Assembly: GCF_025024155.1 (NCBI RefSeq)
Contig: NW_026251777.1
Coordinates: 62,001-126,000 of the forward strand
Origin: Gamsiella multidivaricata
Lineage: Eukaryota > Mortierellomycota > Mortierellomycetes > Mortierellales > Mortierellaceae
Direction: 5' to 3'
DNA length: 64,000 bases
Numbering within the stretch: position 1 is the first letter of the stretch; every line of letters starts with the position of its first letter. Positions 21,653 to 34,405 of this stretch are shown here, in pieces. Made by a program: the position numbers and the translations under genes. Under the pieces are notes generated by a model. It was given only the letters and a program-made list of their open reading frames with translations, was not told the DNA's origin and did not search any database.

Positions 21653-22943
21653 AGCAACTCTATTCCTTTTTGGCTTTTTTGGACCTTGCGGGAGTTCGTT
21701 ACGGATGAGCAACATTCATGATTTTTTCAGAACGCGATGGCAGAGCGTTGTAGCTAGCACATATCGAATAATGATCAGTGCTAGGCGATCAATGCAATGT
21801 CAATCGTAATCTGGATCTCTGTTAGCGACACCCTGCTTCCCTCTAATCGTAGTCATCGGGAGTGCCAACCTATGTTGTAGCGAGGTTTGCGTTTGTTTGG
21901 TTGCCTTGATCCGTGTCAGCAGCTGTACTATATTATTTTTGGACTCTCCTACAAAGGCAAACTTTAGTCACCATCAAGAGTTGGGCCCGAGAATTGGTCC
22001 TGCTCCCATGAACATCTGGCCTCTATAAATGGTGCTCTTACTGTATGCTCTTCCCTGGATGCCTGCAAAAGGTTTATGCTCGGTTCAGTATATTATGGTG
22101 TCCTCGGTGCTTTGCCCATTTCCTACAACATTTCAGAACACTGTTGGCATCGACCCAGCCAGTATATAAACCCTATCTACGCATAGAACTAGATAGCAGT
22201 ATTCACACAAATAAAGTCCTCCTTTCTCCCTAGATCGAATCTCTCAGGATACCATCGTTTACATCAAGAAATCATAGGTCTGCGGATGAAGGCAAATGTC
22301 ATCTGGTGCAAAATAATGATATCCAACACACTGGGGCACTTTTGGCGATAGAACTGCCTCTTAATTATCATGGATTAAGGTTAAGAAGAGTCAGGAAACC
22401 CTCTCTTTTCTTAGCGCTGCCTTGTCGATCCCTATACGAACATTCAGAATAGTAACCAATAAAGCCGAGAAGAATTCTGGGCTATTAATTTTGTGGGCTC
22501 CTCCCACTTGTTTGACAGGTCGAGAACCGGGGTTTTTTTCTCATCTACCTTACATTTAAGAAGATCTCGCTCTAGACAGCACCTGTGCGCCTGTGCGGAC
22601 CAAATTTGGGAAACCTAGGCCCTCGACACGTCATATATTGGAAGGATAATACGAACAGGACCTAAAGACAAACGGCAGAGAAGGTTAAAATACAGCTGGG
22701 CTGACAAACAAGTATCTATGGCCCCCGAGACCAATGAAGCAAGTGTATCCATCTATTTAGGGGATAATCGTTCCCGGTAACAAACCTCACAAGTACGAAG
22801 GTACACATGAATGGCATCCGGCGACTGTGTGCATTTCGGCACACGATCCAACCGACTTCGAACGGACATCCCCGAAGAAACAGCAGTCATTCTTGCCATT
22901 AATATCCCACCCACACAGGAACCAGCTGGAGCGAACGATAGGC

Positions 22944-22960
22944 AGGATGGTATTTATATC
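22944..22960 (+). promoter_or_regulatory. Likely TATA element of the subtilase gene
   Basis: The sequence ggtatttatatcggc lies about 205 bases before the ATG and is followed by a strongly CT-rich leader with repeated cccct units. Confidence 0.5.
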
Positions 22961-23158
22961 GGCTACCATCCCCTGGAAACCGGCTTCTTCTTTAGACATC
23001 TTCGACCTCACCACCCTACATCGTACCATAACCCTTCCTTATCACGCCCTCCTTCTGAACTCCTCCCTCTTCTCCCCTCCCCTCCCCTCCCCTCCCCTTT
23101 CCCACCTCGTTAATTACCCCTCACAGTCTTCTACAGACACTAGTCCCTACCTCTCACT

Positions 23159-25939
23159 ATGAGGATCACCGCCATCCTCTCCGCTCTCGCTGCAGCCACC
23201 CTCGTCTCGGCCGGCAAGTTCCACTCTCTCAAGCTTGGAAAGACCAACATCATCAACAACGGCTTCATTATCGAATACAACGATGGTGTCAAGCACTCAG
23301 ATGCTCATGACGCCCTCAAGTCCCGCAATGTCAACTATAAGGTCCGCAACGAGTACAACATCTTCAACGGAGCCGCCATCACTGTCGATTCCCAGCATGA
23401 TGGCCGCGCTCTCTCCATGATCCCTGGAGTCAAGAATGTCTGGCACATCTCACTCTACGACATGCCCAATGTTGGGAACCCCAACCCGATTCCCGATTAT
23501 GACTCTGCGACCTCGGGTCACCGCATGACTGGTGTCGATGTCTTGCACAGCAAGTACAATTTGACTGGAAAGGGTGTCAAGATTGGTGTCATCGATACAG
23601 GTATCGACTACAACCACCCTGCCTTCGCTGCTGCCGGCGCTGATGTTGGATGCTTCGGTCTCAATGACAAGAAATGCCGTGTCAAGTATGGTTGGGACTT
23701 TGTCGGTGATGACTACACTGGATCCAACACTCCCAACCCCGACAGTGATCCCATGGACTGCCATGGACACGGTTCTCACGTCGCCGGTATCATTGGTGGA
23801 AATGCCCTGAACATCAAGACCTTGCCTCAACCCCCACAGCCCTTCGTCGGTGTCGCCCCCGAGGTTACTCTCGGTGCCTACCGTATCTTTGGATGCGATG
23901 GCCAAGCTGGCGATGATGTTATTCTTGCCGCCATGGAATTGGCCTTCAACGACGGCATGGATGTAAGTGATCGAGCTATTAATTACAATCACACAGACAT
24001 GTGGGATGAGGGAAAGAAGAATGGCCACTCATTCACTTTGGTCAATACGGTATTCTTGAACATTTAGGTCATCAACATGTCTATCGCCGGTGGCTCCTCC
24101 TACAAGACCAACGCCATATCTGTACTTGCTGAGAAGTTTCTCGTCCGCGGCAAAGCTTTGGTCGGCCCTGCTGGTAACGAAGGTTCTGATGGTGTCTGGA
24201 TGGTGTCTGGCACTGGTCTTGGCGACCACGCTACCTCGGTCGCGTCGTTCGACAGTCAATCCAGTTTGTTCTTCTACTTCACCTATGGCGGCAACGACCT
24301 CCCCTACAAGTTCTCTGACGCCTACGGCGAGACCATTAATCTGCCCGCCTCTGCCACCATCGTTCCCTTGCTCTCCAACGGTAAATTGAGCGACGGATGC
24401 GATAAGTCCCTCTACAAAGGTGTCGATGTCAGGGGCAAGACTGTCTTGGTTCTTGGCGATATCGCCCGCTGCAAGTCTGATAAACGTGGCGCTTTGGCTG
24501 TTACCAACGGCGCTGCTGGTATGATCATCCAGTCCAACGGTGCTGGTATCGACTCTTTGGGAGGTGTCCGCAATCTGCCCATGGCGTCGATCGAGTTCGA
24601 TGCTGGTGTCCAGCTGCTTGCTACCTGGATGACCAACCCTGAGTCCGTTGTGACCTGGCCCAATCGCCAGAGACCCTTCTCCATTGACAGCTGGGGATCA
24701 CCCTCGTCCTTCTCTTCCTTCGGATTGGATGGTGATCTCCGCTCCAAGCCCGATATTGCTGCTCCTGGTGGCAACATCCTCTCGACCTACCCTCTCACTC
24801 GGGGTGGTTATGCTGTTCTCTCTGGCACGTCCATGGCCTCATCCTACGTTGCTGGCGCCCATGCTTTGTACATGTAGGCTAAGAAGGTCAAGTCCCATGG
24901 CGATAGGATTCGCAAGATCTTCAAGAACACAGCCACGATCTCCAAGAACTACAAGTCCGAGACCTTTACCTCTGCTGCCAAGCAAGGTGCTGGTTTGATC
25001 AACATCCTCAACGCTGTCCTGGCCTCGGCCGAGTTCTGTCCCGACCACATTGATCTTCTCGATACTGTCAACTTCCGGAGGCGGGCCAAGGTCATGATCA
25101 AGAATACCGGCAAGGACGCTGAGACCTACACCCTTACGCACGTCCCCGCTGATGCCTTGAACTCGTACAACGCCAACAACAGCTTCCCACTCGGTACCCC
25201 TATCATTGAGGCCGACTATGCCAACGTCAAGTTCGATCCAAGCACCGTTACGATCAACCCTGGCGAGACTGTCAAGATCACCTTGAAGTTCACAGAGCCC
25301 AAGAACGGCAATGCTGCTGAATGGCCCTTGTACTCTGGTTTCGTCGTTGCTACCCCTCGCTCCGAGGGTGGTGTTGCTGTCCATATTCCCTATACTGGTA
25401 TCAAAGGTGATATCGGCGATGTGCCAATCCAGGACACCAGTCTCGGCTTCCCCAAATTGATGAGGCTCGACTCGGCCGGCCAGTTGAGCAATCACCACAG
25501 TGGCAGCATCTACAACATGAAGGACAACAGACCCGTTGTCTTGACCCGCTTTGGTTCGCACTCTCCCGATGCCACCATCCGCATCTATCCTGGGTATGAT
25601 GAGGGGGATCTTATCGGGTTTTTGACCTCCAAGGATGGCGGCGCTGCCTTTGGCGCCACCGGCAGAATGAAGAACGTCGATAGCGCCACCGGTCAGGTGG
25701 CCTATACCCAGTACACTTGGGAAGGACTGGTCCTCCCTGCCGAGGACACGATCTTGGCCCCTATCCAACTTCCTAATCTTCCCGTTGACTCGACTTATGA
25801 TGTCCTCCCTTACCGTATCGTCGTTGCCTCTCAGAAGAAGCTCACTGAGGGCAACTACCCCGACGATTTTGAGGTCTTTGACCTTGGCATAGTTAGGCTC
25901 CTTGGCGAGTCCGTCCCCATTCTCAATGGAGATGATTAA
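23159..25939 (+). pseudogene. Secreted subtilisin-like serine protease with in-frame TAG
   Basis: Exons 23159-23962 and 24068-25939 form one frame of 892 codons, broken only by TAG at 24875-24877 (codon 538). A signal peptide (MRITAILSALAAATLVSAG) is followed by an inhibitor-like propeptide and the S8 domain. Catalytic residues are Asp146 in VIDTGID, His204 in HGHGSH and Ser523 in SGTSMAS. A PA-type insert (GALAVTNGAAGMIIQSNGAG) lies between His and Ser. The stop falls 15 residues after the catalytic Ser, so a 537-residue product would lose the end of the fold and the C-terminal Fn3-like region (24878-25939). That region stays fully open and coding-like, so the stop looks recent, or is read through, or is a sequence error. 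Intron 1 uses gtaagt and catttag. Confidence 0.85.
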
Positions 25940-26303
25940 ATGCAGTCTTTTTCTTCTTCCCTTACCCTCTTCTACCTTTCCCATCTTCATTGTCATTGTC
26001 ACTATCATCTCAACCTCCATAACCCATCCCTGATGGCTCTTCCTTTCCCCGCTCGCGCGTACAAAAGTAACTGAACTCTTTATTTTTCTAGACCAGAAAC
26101 TAGAGTAACAGCAATGTATACCAATTCATAAAACCATTGTTCAAGAGCTGCATATCTAATAACGGCCGCCAACTCTTGTTCGCTGTGATATCTGATGAGC
26201 TTTGTTAGTTTTAAAAGAAAAAAAAATGGACAGGGTAGAAAAAGACGAGTGCATCAAAAAAAAAAGAGACGGAATGGAGGACAGATGTACTCGGATAGCG
26301 CTG
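25940..26303. other. Subtilase 3' region
   Basis: TC-rich 3' UTR, then A-rich DNA with aaaaaa runs. No gene was seen here. Confidence 0.5.
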
Positions 26304-26507
26304 CTAGAACCTATTCAGGATCGGCTGAACCTCGCGATCAAGGTCCTTGCTTTGCTCGATATCCTTGGCGAGATTTAGGATCATCCGTCCACCGACCATG
26401 GCTTCCTCGTAGTTATCCTTGATCTCGACGTTGATCACATGCACCAGATTATTGTGCAACTCGCCTCGTCGAATGAGATTTGTCCGATTGTTTGTCAGGA
26501 TTTCCAG
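26304..26507 (-). pseudogene. Orphan coding fragment, unknown family
   Basis: On the minus strand, 67 codons read LEILTNNRTNLIRRGE through VHVINVEIKDNYEEAMVGG to KDLDREVQPILNRF and a TAG stop at 26306-26304. The amino acid composition and alternating helix pattern look strongly coding. A TAA four codons upstream, no ATG near the start and a long T-run beyond it leave no obvious 5' part or acceptor. It is probably the last exon of a lost or highly decayed gene. The family is not recognised. Confidence 0.45.
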
Positions 26508-29500
26508 CGGAAGATGGGGTTAGCCAAAAAAAAAAAAAAAAAACCACGGAGAGAAAGACTAGGCACATCAGGCAATTGAGGCGTTCACTATGTCCTATAG
26601 CAGCCATATACATCGTCATTGCACATTATGAGTACCCTCTTAGCGTTCATCCCTAAATGCGCCTCAATTGCTTCAGGACTCGCTAGCGAGAGCAAAGGCT
26701 CCTTTAGTTCCCTCTCCCCCTCCCCTATTTCGTCGTGATTTCGTTGAGGCAACGCATTCGATACATGTACAATGGTGCTCTATCACATCGCGTAAGCTGA
26801 GAGGGGCTCGACTCGTGCCTTGCTTGGACCTACAATAAAAGTGTTCTCTGTGCAATAGTATTGAGCTTTTTTTTTTTTTTTTTTTTTTGTTGCTAGATAG
26901 CAAACGCCATTTCCTTCTCGCTTTGGAAGGCTAAAGTACAATGTTTCGCCAGCTTGAAAAAAAAAAGACACTACTTGCCCAAAGGTCATGTTTTGTGATG
27001 ATACTATCTGAATAGAGTTAATTGCGCGCGCCCTAGTATAACCCGTACTAAGAAACAAGGACAACATAGATTCCTGCAATTCTTTGTCAGCACATTTAAA
27101 TCCAGTTCGCACTTTCTCTTGTTCCTTTCTTTTTCTAGATGTACGCCTTTTTTTTTTTTTTTTTTTTTTTTTTGGACTTCTTGTGGGTGATGGTCGAGAG
27201 GAAAAGTCAAAGAGAGCTTGCTTATTTTTTTGTGGAAGACATACTCTGATCTTGTATCAAAGTTAAGAAAAAAAAAATACAACGGTCCTGTGTACTCAAG
27301 AGTCCATTCTTCGGCCAATCATCAGTTCAACCGACAAAATGAACAGTTTTGAAGAAAAAAAGTGCGAGCGCTTGAAATAAAAAAAGTACAGCTCCTTGCG
27401 GTCAGAAGAAAGGTACAAGGGCTTTTCCTTATTTTAGTTCTCTTTATTATCTGCTTTCATAACCCCCTCCCCCTGCCCCTGTCCAGTAAGCAGGCATCTT
27501 TGTCCATCCATCACTCTACATAAATACATTTGATGCTGATGAATAATGTATTCACTGGGAAGGGCGAAAGCCCATCCGGAAGAATCCATTGGCCATTCAA
27601 AATTCGAACAAACAAATAAAAAAAAATCGAGAGCAAAAGCAGCCAACAATCTGCACTTTGTTTTTCTCAGGACGGGACCACTACAAATAGTCTAGCACAG
27701 AGTGATGTTAGTTATTGTCCGGCACGTAAAAAAAAAAAATTCTCCCCCTGCATAGACTTACTCACCCGTTCCTCTTGGTTCTTATTCACCTATTGATAGC
27801 CTAGAGGGGTGTATTTGTAGACTAACTAGGGATTTCCATTTGTTATCAGCCGCGAAGGTACAGCGATCGTAAATAATAATAAAATACCTCCTCCTACAAG
27901 AATGTATGCGACATGTACCTTGCCTGCGGGACTATAGTCCCTTCAAGACGCGTCGTGGGATGCATTATTTTCCCATGGCGGGGGGGGGGGGGGGAGGAAG
28001 TTTTTTTTTTTATAATATAAAATACAGTGCTGTACAGTAGTTCAATTAAAGTGACCTCATGTACGACCACTTGTGCTCTCCATGTCGAAAATTACAATTC
28101 CCCTTTCCGTCTTCATCCTCCTCCACCTCCACGGCGTGAGCATGCGGAAATACACATGAAGGTATTAAGCGGGGATAAATTCTCTTTACTCAATTGAATG
28201 TCAACTGAAAAGGTCGTGCGGGTTAGAAAGTAAAAAAAATAGAAAAAAAGTTCCGTAATATAAATCGATCGATAGTCATCTGTTGATTATAATTCAAAGA
28301 CTGTACGCGGAGATGTGTAGAACTGAGCGCGCTCGCACGCGTTCGAGTAATCTACAGTGACTGTAGGGACAAGTCGATTGAACAGTTAAAGAGATTCGCT
28401 TATTCCCACAGATGAAAACATGCGCCGATGCTCATGAATTCTCCGCTCCTGCATCGTGCTCTTCCCATTCCCATCAACGGTCCTCTTCCTGTTCATGCTC
28501 TCCTTAGCTCCCTCGCATCCATCCCTTTCTCAGGCTCTGTCTATGTTTCTGTTCTCCTCTGTGGTATAATCACCCTTCCTATGTACAGTAAGTTGATTGC
28601 CTTGTTGGGAAAAGATACCTCTCTCTGCAGTAGGGAAAAGAAAAGGGTTCCATGGTTCTCTTCTGCCATGAGAGGAAATGGCACTAATATGAGGGAATTT
28701 TTTTTTCTCCTTGTGCAATATTGCTGTACTTTTGTGTATGCCACGCCCACACAGAGTCGATTAAAACACGGACAAGGGATACGGTTTAATAGTGGGCCAC
28801 ATGTTTTACGCCCAGGAAAGAGAAAGGAAAACGCGCCCATTGAATTACGCGTCGCGCATTTAGAGCCTAGCTATATACGTATGCTAAGTTTGCTGGCGAC
28901 ATTTGACGAAAGCAACTAAAGAAGATCGAGATGGAGATGGCTGCGGGGAATGAGGTTTTCTAAAAAAAAAAGAAAAGAAAAGGAATCGCTAGCTCCATTT
29001 CTCTACAATTCATCTCCGCCATCATGGTCATAGCTGCTCCTTCCTTGGTCTGCTTTGCTTCTCAGATTCTTAATAAAGTGAATAACCAAAGAGTGTGCTT
29101 TGCAAAGCCTAGATGTCACATAGAGTCAAGGATCCCGGATCTAAGAATATGATCGACATTTGGTCATAAAGAGACGCGTTTTCGAATAGTAAAGAAACAA
29201 GAACGAGAACTGGCCTTTTTTTTAAATTTTTTTTTTAGATACCATTTTAGTTAAGAGCCGAATTGGCCGCCAGAGTTTTTGTCTAGAAATCCTCATTGCT
29301 CATGACTTTTCCCCGATTGGTCCACATCAACCAGCTTCCGTATGCACCATGATTACGATCAGCCGTTGTTTTTGGCACTTTGCTTTTGTATCTCGTCAAT
29401 ACAACAGCGCGAGAGAAGAAAGGCCGGAGGAGAAAACACGAACACAAGATGAGGGGTGGGACAAACACTATCACCAAACAGTATCACCAGCGAAGCGTGG

Positions 29501-32500
29501 CATGAGCCAGATGGAGGGTGATGATGGTGATGATGATGAATAACAGGAAGAAAAGAGTTCAGAAACGAGGGGCACATCGTGATCGTTTGTTTGTTATTTG
29601 GATGTGTGCATCATACTTTACATAGCCGTATGTAGACTATGTAGACTACTTTCAATCCTGAAAAAATTGTCTCATACGCGGTTATGGTATAATTATTCAG
29701 CCTCCGGAAGAGTTGCCGAGATGGTCCAGGCTTTTCTTGTCATGGGAAAAGAATGGGAGAAATCCAGGTGTGTATTACTATAACGAAAATCTTGAGAGCC
29801 GCCACAGAATAACACAAGGTGGTAACAAAGACTACATTGCTCTGGATGGACTATAGAACCTTACGGATATATGATCCGGTCGACTATAGACAGGAGGGTC
29901 ATTTAGGCTGATGCTTCGGTGTACATTCCTGTATCATCATCATCGAAAAACGCGCTTCCGGGCGATGTGGTGGCAATCTATTAGACGGGATAGACCGAAA
30001 GTTCATTTTCTCGGTTTAATCGTTGGCTAATTATATTGTAGTAAGCGGCACGCACCCACAGGAACCGGTGAGTTCCTACGGACTCAATCCATAGATAGTC
30101 CGCAGATGTTGCGTCTATGTCTGGGCATGAATTGACCTAAAAAAAGTGGAGAAGGAAAAGGAGAAGGCTAGGGAAAACGGAGCGAGCAGCTCTCGCGACT
30201 CTCGCTATTAAATAACGTTTGCAAGGAGAATTTTCTTTCGTTTCCAGTGACTGGGGGGATGCTCCATTTAGTCTACCTAGTATTTTCATCGGTTGAATGA
30301 ATCGGTTCGTCAATTGATTCAATAGCAGTCCAAAATAGAAATGGTAATTCGCATCAATGCTAATGGACCATGCGAATATCCCAAAGAAAAATTGTCCGGC
30401 GCTGATTTCCTCTCCTGTCCTATACAGAATACGCCCGTCAACCTATGAGAGACTTTGATGTCTCCTGCTGTAACAGTAGACTACGGATGACCATCGGCTT
30501 GATGGGGAAATCGGCATTGGTGTAAAGAGACGATTGGATGTGTTGCATTCAGATGTGCCGATCAAAAAGAAATATTTGTTTGTGTTGTTTGTGTTTGTGT
30601 TGTGGGAACGCACATCTAGGGGAACGATGATGATAGGGGAAGGATCTTTGAAGCGGAGCTGAGTAAGATATGAAACGGCTTTTCTCTTAAGGGAAACAAC
30701 GGCACTTCTTTCTTGTTTCCCTTGGAGGTTTAGAAAGACGGCCAAAGGTTAAAAGGACATGGCCATAGGAGAGAAATGAATGGCCCAATTTATTCCGCAC
30801 CCTTTCAGGCGCCACCGCCACCATCCACAACAGACCCGAATCAGGGACAGAATATGACGGTGGTAACTAAACCTCAAGACAATGGAGGAATTTTAAATCG
30901 TTTCCATTTGCGGGTGCAATTGCATTTTCTTTTATTTTTTTCTGTTTAGCTTAAGTTGAACTGAATACAATAAAGTTCGATAAGGTCAACAATCTCAAGC
31001 GCGCTGATTGGGCGGAGGCACGCTAGACACGGAATTAGCCAATGGGAGAATTTATTCTGGCGTGAAGTTCGCATCCCCTTCTTTCACCCTCGATCACATC
31101 ACAAAACAGATGTGTCTTGTTGTCTATGCTTTGGGCGCATCTCTTCTCTGCACGAAGCGATGGGAAAGCAAGTCGACACACGGGGCAGGGGTCTAGGCCA
31201 AGATAAAATTAATTTAACAGTGCACATATCCAAAGAGGACCATAAGGGGGGACGCCAATGACATAGACGCACTGTTGATCGGCAATTGCGCAAGTGGCCA
31301 TGGACTAGAACTGGGCGAACTGGACAATAACCAAAGGGTGTCTGCTGTGTGCGTGTGCGAGAGTTATGAATTCTTGAGGCGAGACATTCATTTTGGCTTG
31401 GACCTACTCCCCTTCTCCTTTCCCCCTTCCCTTCCCCTTCCATGACCCCTTTGGTAGCGTTAGTCTTGTTTGCTCAGCTCATTATAGTGAGCACGATGAA
31501 CATAAAAAAAGAACTGCGAGTGGTCTAGTTTAGTGGGAGCAGTCAGCTCAACTCCACGAATGCAGGAATGCAAGGGTGCATGCGAAGAAATATTCCGCTT
31601 CAGCTAAATCGTCTTCAAGGTACACGCGAAATGGACCAGACCAAACCTTTTTATCATTCTCATTCGGATCACTTATCTTCTTTCATTCTATTTTCCGGCA
31701 CGAAGACTTGCGAAAATCAAGAAACTGTAATGTGGTATCGGGCTAGTTGAGTGATAGGTGGATGAGGAGGAGTGGTCTCTCGGTTACTTTGTCGGCCATA
31801 TCGGAAGACTCGATTCATTTCTTTTGCAGGCTGTGTGTTTGTATGTATGCGCGGTGAGTTCATGTGTGTCCAGCCTTGGGATGTTTCTGTTCCATTTGCT
31901 GACCCCTTTTTTCGGTACACATGTCTTCTGCAGGATGCTCCTCCCATTGTTTGTTTCTCGCGAGCAAGTCGATTGTCGTTGGGCAACAATCTCGTGAACA
32001 GAGCCAGGCGGTGTCACTCGCTTTGTTTTGTTGTTTGTGGATCAACAATTTCATTTCAAAAAGACAAGGCGAGGAGTAAGAAAGGAAAGTGTCTACGGAA
32101 AATTTATTCTTGTTCTGTTTGTTGCCTTCTGGGACACCATCAACAATAAACAGCAGGCATGGGGACCCTCTAGCGATCAATGGAGATGGAGTGCCAACAC
32201 TACAAATAGCCAACGGTCCCTAAACTGCATCGTGTTTCTGTTTCTTGCTCTGGTGTGAATGGACTCGGGTTGCGTGCACCTGGGTACATTGAGTGAAATG
32301 AAGGGTCGGTACTTCGTTTTGGGTATTTTGGGTTTATGGTTCCCTGCCATCCTTCACACGGTCAGTCAGTCTGGTTCCAGCATAGCTTTTCGTTGGCTGT
32401 CTTTTGAGTAGACTATTCAATCAAATCTGGTCTTAATTTGGTCCTCATCCCATGCAACTGTGGAAATGAGCTTTGGCAAAGCACAAAAGCGACAAGGAAA

Positions 32501-33332
32501 AAAAGTTAGGGCAAGCCAAGAGATGAGAGCGCGAGAAAGAGAGGGCAAGAGAGCCAGAAGGAAGAGAGGTAGGAAAATAAAAGTTGTTTACTGTACACGT
32601 TTTGGAATATAGTTGAGTTAATCAAAGCAATTCAGTCCTCGACTAAATTGTCCGTAGACAAACAGAAAGACGAGTACTCCATCTGAGGTAACGATGGGCA
32701 ACAAACAACGATTGAATTGAAGCCAATTGAAGCGACTTGGGGTGAATTGAACTGAAGGTAAAGTAAAGAGCTCGCGGTGGCACCTGCTTGGGTTGAGTTG
32801 GCGTGGGTTGCTTGCTCGTTCTGGTAACGATGCCTAGAATTACCCCGGCTCATAAAATTCTCATCTTTGTCCTCCCCCAACCACCGTGTGTAAAGTGTAT
32901 ATCAGGAGGGCGGTTTTATTTCTCCGGCCTTTTTTCTCACAAGCACACCCACCCCTCCTCTCCTCTCTTTCTTTTCTTTATTCTCCTTTCGCATCACTTT
33001 CTCCTCTTCCTCATCCACTCATTCCTCCATTCCATCCATCCCTCTTCGCCCGTTTATTTTCCGAAGTACATCTCTCATCCGACTCATCCGCACACTTCGC
33101 GCCCACATCACAATTCATACTTCCACACTCACTCTCCCCCCTCCTTTTTTGCACTCACGCCTTTAATTTCTCCTACCACTCTGCTACTCCTCCTTCGTAT
33201 CAATTGTATTTTCCTCCGTTCTTTGACGAACTTTGAGTAGCATCGATAAATAATTTCATCCGCACTCCTCGCACCAAACCAATTGCATTGTAAGTTAAAG
33301 GCGACATCCATACACACACTCCTTTCCCCTCA
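26508..33332. other. Gene-poor region
   Basis: About 6.8 kb without a recognisable gene. The longest open stretch is plus 28428-28919 (163 codons), with no domain, weak codon bias and a T-run inside, so it is not called. The DNA is moderately AT-rich, with A/T runs, a G-run at 27980-27993 and many short inverted or palindromic words. Together with the leader of the next gene it makes the largest gene-free interval in the window. Confidence 0.55.

Positions 33333-33372
<40 letters not shown>
33333..33372. repeat. (TTA)n microsatellite
   Basis: About thirteen att/tta units in the presumed 5' flank or leader of the CSL gene. Confidence 0.9.
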
Positions 33373-34405
33373 CTTTCGTCCCTGAGTCTGATCGAGAGAG
33401 ACACGCTGCTCTGTATAAGACACATACACATCCTCACGACCCAACTGCACCTAATGCATGTATGCAATACATACACACGCATGTATCCGCGTGCCCCACT
33501 GACATGTCATGCCCGTGTCGCTCTCGGCGACCTTCACACTCTACGCCATCGTTTATTGGTGCTACGTTCCTGTCAACCCCTTTTTCTTCAGCTATTTTTG
33601 TTTGGCTATTTGACGTTCAGCAAAGAAAAAGGTGTCTCGAGGGGGTGCAGCATGCCTTCTGCAAGACCAATTGAGAGAATGGGATAGTGAGCAGCAAAGC
33701 AATACAGGCAGGTCTCTTCATTCTCACATCCAGACCGGCTAACTAAGCCATCCTCGCCTTCAGCTGCTCCCTCGAAGAGAATGAGAATCGAAAAAAGGCT
33801 GAGCGGTCCCCTTTTTCTTGATCAATTTTCCCATCGACACTCAAATAACCCCTGTTATTCCTTCGCCCTTGACCTCTACCCTTCACTCTTTTTTTTTTTT
33901 TTTTTTTCTTCCTTTCTTTCTCTCGACTCGGCTTCTTTACGTCTGCCTTTGCATCCATGCTGCCTCCTGTTCCTCCTGTAATGTGCTGCTGCTTGCCATC
34001 GTGTTTCAATCGCAACGAAGCTGTCATATATACGTATGGGTTTATGTCAATGACCATGCTTAACGCACATAATCCGCCAAGGGGTTTGGTAGACGGGTCA
34101 GCCTGCCCTCCAGGGCTGCATTATGTCAGAACAGACAAAGATGGTGTGTCTAATTGCGCCGTGTGAACTCGCGTGTGATTTCCTTTGTTGTACATCCCTC
34201 CCCCCCCTTCCCCTTCCTATGCTGACTATATCGACTATGTCAGTCCAATGACTACCGCCTATCTGGCACGCGTCTTCATTAGCTTATTACATACTCTCTT
34301 ACTTTACACCTTCAGTTTCCAGATGGCGTCTTCTCCGTCATCTGCCCCAAGTTCCCATGAGCCATCAGCTAACCACATTGCCTCCCCTTTAACTAGATAT
34401 TCAAT
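33373..34405 (+). promoter_or_regulatory. Upstream region or long leader of the CSL gene
   Basis: Pyrimidine-rich DNA from about 32930 onward, with short ATG-initiated frames (for example the ATG at 34323, ending at 34409 over the CSL start). Such upstream frames suggest translational control or an unannotated 5' intron ending at the aactag before 34397. This is inference. Confidence 0.4.

Larger units (their letters stand above)
20705..23158. other. Intergenic region with diverged tandem duplication
   Basis: About 2.45 kb between the kinase and the subtilase. It includes T-runs, a likely 3' UTR up to about 21100 and an imperfect duplication near 21534. A TATA-like gtatataaac near 22160 has no open frame after it. 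No gene was recognised. The right end (22946-23158) is the subtilase promoter and CT-rich leader. Confidence 0.55.

Noticed and set aside
22155..22220. TATA-like gtatataaac with a leader-like sequence after it
   Set aside because: No open frame or splice structure follows before the subtilase promoter.
24839..26020. 393-codon antisense open frame over the subtilase C-terminus
   Set aside because: No domain; the plus-strand frame has clear subtilase-type content, so this is a shadow.
28428..28919. Open frame of 163 codons on the plus strand in the gene-poor region
   Set aside because: No domain, weak codon bias, a T-run inside, and a length that can occur by chance in 8 kb read in six frames.
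29690..29775. tRNA-like stretch (gttgccgagatggtcc)
   Set aside because: A D-arm-like motif only; no acceptor stem pairing or B-box could be found.
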